Source of the DNA: Chitinophaga pinensis
Lineage (GTDB): Bacteria > Bacteroidota > Bacteroidia > Flavobacteriales_D > Crocinitomicaceae
Length of the DNA: 64,000 bases
Assembly: GCA_945902745.1 (NCBI GenBank)
Contig: CAMDNE010000010.1
Location: 45,317 to 109,316 of the forward strand
Direction: 5' to 3'
Positions 63,971 to 64,000 of the stretch are shown in pieces (position 1 is the stretch's first letter; each line of letters starts with the position of its first letter). A model generated the notes under the pieces. That model was not told where the DNA came from. It made no database searches and saw only the letters and a list, made by a program, of their open reading frames with translations. Both the position numbers and the translations under genes were made by a program.

Positions 63971-64000
63971 CGATTTCTACTTTTTCTTTTTGAAAATAAG

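Overview
The window looks like a chromosomal segment of a Bacteroidota bacterium, most likely Flavobacteriales and perhaps Crocinitomicaceae (Fluviicola-like); the family is inference. The evidence is AT-rich DNA, promoters of the TTTG-N19-TAnnTTTG type, type IX secretion (T9SS) sorting domains of both classes, SprB-repeat adhesins with a PorP/SprF partner, TonB receptor plus DUF4249 lipoprotein, and many secreted or lipid-anchored proteins. Coding density is high. No phage, insertion sequence, CRISPR array or integration site was seen, and no gene-free stretch exceeds 300 bases.

Layout. 1-6321 (-): 5' part of a giant repeat adhesin that runs off the left edge. 6512-17389 (+): five-gene surface operon with a small exported protein, two SprB-repeat adhesins of 12 repeats each, a PorP/SprF protein and a TPR/PD40/OmpA protein. 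17393-31038: mixed genes, including a DUF4412-like protein (-), prfA, TonB receptor with DUF4249 lipoprotein, pyrF, an L,D-transpeptidase-like lipoprotein, an S9 peptidase, an RND/MMPL exporter, rfbA and a polyprenyl synthase. 31051-35620 (+): ECF sigma factor, small membrane protein, CpxP/Spy-like protein, MbnP, MbnH-type di-haem enzyme and a T9SS-exported YHYH protein, a candidate metal/redox stress operon. 36319-41146 (-): methionine-salvage genes mtnA, mtnC, mtnD and mtnB with a methyltransferase, interrupted by an oppositely oriented barrel protein. 41166-44563 (-): histidine kinase, rhodanese, ferredoxin-NADP reductase-like flavoprotein, SpoU methyltransferase.

44649-49719 (+): mutS, tRNA-Gly(GCC), tRNA-Leu(TAA) and a T9SS cargo protein. 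49823-56639: fabD, a plug-only TonB-receptor-like protein, manC and a SprT-like metallopeptidase (-), MlaE/MlaF-type transporter, and a short Omp85 protein (-). 56778-63970: a 47-residue lipoprotein, a second lipoprotein (-), then lptB, a DUF5686-type protein and tatC (all -), and recQ (+).

The recurrent theme is the cell envelope: secreted adhesins and cargo (T9SS), outer-membrane barrels (Omp85, TonB, DUF5686), lipid and LPS transport (MlaEF, LptB), sugar nucleotides (rfbA, manC) and protein export (TatC). The most interesting items are the paired 12-repeat adhesin operon, the sigma/MbnP/MbnH/YHYH operon, the plug-only receptor fragment and the 47-residue lipoprotein.
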